In this document: positions 15,486 to 16,083 of the stretch, one piece after another | Position numbering within the stretch: position 1 is the stretch's first letter | Layout: every line of letters starts with the position of its first letter | NCBI GenBank assembly: GCA_015179025.1 | Contig: WHUX01000638.1 | Span: 1-16,083 of the forward strand | DNA: 16,083 bases | Reading direction: 5' to 3' | DNA from: Terfezia claveryi | Lineage: Eukaryota; Ascomycota; Pezizomycetes; Pezizales; Pezizaceae | The notes under the pieces: model-generated | Database searches by the model: none | What the model was told of the DNA's origin: nothing | Seen by the model: the letters and a program-made list of their open reading frames with translations, nothing else | Position numbers and translations under genes: made by a program

Positions 15486-16083
15486 ATGTCTAGTTCACAG
15501 ACACCAAGAGGGCCTCGCCAGCCCTACCAACCCCGTACATTCCCAGATGTCACACCTCGTGCCATCACACAAAGACCACACAATCTTCCTCAATCTTATA
15601 CAGATACAGAAGATGACCTTATTGATATCCCAATGGAGGACATTCTATCTCGTGGGATGGAATCCTCAAGACACCCTATATACTCTCCAGATGAGTTAAC
15701 CACATTCCTACCTGGCTTATTAGAACGATTTGGACAACCTTCCCGAAGGCCTCCCCATCGAACAGCCAGTAACACATCATCACGACGTCCTACCCAGCCA
15801 CCACCACGTCCCACACAACCGTCTCGACCAAGTTTAAGCCAAGAAGAATATGACCAATTATTGGCACGAATTGTTAGAGATGGATCTATCGAGTTTGACC
15901 GGCAACGAGCGGAGATTGCAGACCTTACAAGAGGTCTAAATGCCCAAGCAAGCCTCCTAAAAGAAGCCCAAGATGCACATAAGGTTATTTTTGAAGGAGC
16001 AATAGCTACATATGAAGACCTAAAGTTATTACGACAACAGGTCACCGAAGAAGTAGCAGCTTTAAAAGGTCAAACGGAAGGAC
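15486..16083 (+). CDS. gag: Gag of family A copy 2, open, 3' end outside the window
   Basis: The ATG at 15486 (A at -3) opens a frame of 199 codons with no stop up to the last base. The protein starts 'MSSSQTPRGPRQPYQP', then has a Pro/Arg/Ser-rich N-terminal part and an acidic patch ('YTDTEDDLIDIP'). From about residue 120 a charged, heptad-like region follows ('EEYDQLLARIVRDG'), likely coiled coil. It is the intact counterpart of the broken gag at 6086: every A1 stop up to that point is a sense codon here. By comparison with A1 the full protein should exceed 580 residues and include a polyproline run and a Retrotrans_gag domain. Opposite-strand frames over this region are shadows. Confidence 0.88.
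   Translation, partial: MSSSQTPRGPRQPYQPRTFPDVTPRAITQRPHNLPQSYTDTEDDLIDIPMEDILSRGMESSRHPIYSPDELTTFLPGLLERFGQPSRRPPHRTASNTSSRRPTQPPPRPTQPSRPSLSQEEYDQLLARIVRDGSIEFDRQRAEIADLTRGLNAQASLLKEAQDAHKVIFEGAIATYEDLKLLRQQVTEEVAALKGQTEG

Larger units (their letters stand above)
13978..16083 (+). mobile_element. LTR retrotransposon family A copy 2 (A2), 5' LTR and open gag, runs off the edge
   Basis: It has the same LTR, leader and gag order as A1, inserted in B-plus protease in the same orientation. The LTR termini are intact (TGTCACGGGG, CCCCGTGACA) and the gag frame is open to the window end, so this is a younger, less decayed copy than A1. Pol and the 3' LTR should follow to the right. Confidence 0.9.

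Noticed and set aside
15596..16045. 149-codon minus-strand frame
   Set aside because: It is the antisense shadow of A2 gag. The matching region of A1 (6169-6492) has a similar shadow, while the plus strand carries the recognisable gag sequence.
1..16083. Host genes, tRNA or rRNA genes, CRISPR arrays, phage or plasmid genes
   Set aside because: Every stretch falls in one of the retrotransposon copies. No cloverleaf, spacer-repeat array or bacterial-type operon was seen.

Overview
The whole 16,083-base window looks like nested LTR retrotransposons. I see no host gene, rRNA, tRNA, CRISPR array or bacterial feature. The organism is most likely a fungus, probably a basidiomycete (Agaricomycetes-like). 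This rests on a Ty3/gypsy pol with a terminal chromodomain, an RT of the 'VIQQGDCNAPATFQ' type that I associate with mushroom-forming fungi, and a Copia element primed by the anticodon half of initiator tRNA-Met. The lineage call is from recalled family features, not from a search.

Three families are present. Family B is a gypsy chromovirus; one copy lies on the minus strand (1-4575) and one on the plus strand (7838-13977, itself interrupted). Family A is an LTR element with a 1.46-kb LTR (10-bp inverted termini TGTCACGGGG/CCCCGTGACA) and a coiled-coil, proline-rich gag; copies A1 (4576-7837) and A2 (13978 to the window end) are both on the plus strand. Family C is a short, deleted Copia element (8184-10792) with nearly identical LTRs and a perfect 5-bp target duplication.

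Layout, left to right: minus-strand B pol (chromodomain, integrase, a zinc-knuckle linker, RNase H, RT, half a protease), cut by A1 at 4576; A1 LTR, primer site and decayed gag, cut by B-plus at 7838; B-plus LTR, cut by Copia C at 8184-10792; rest of the B-plus LTR and leader; B-plus gag and protease, cut by A2 at 13978; A2 LTR and an open gag that runs off the edge. The simplest history is a nesting doll: B-minus is oldest, A1 entered it, B-plus entered A1, and C and A2 entered B-plus. Decay agrees with this order: B-minus pol has about eight frameshifts, A1 gag has six stops, B-plus gag has one internal stop plus one at the gag/pol boundary, A2 gag has none, and C has LTRs differing at about five positions.

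None of the copies is a complete working element inside the window. The most unusual coding features are in family B: a CCHC zinc knuckle in the linker between RNase H and integrase, and a protease whose expected D-S/T-G active site reads D-Q-Q-T.
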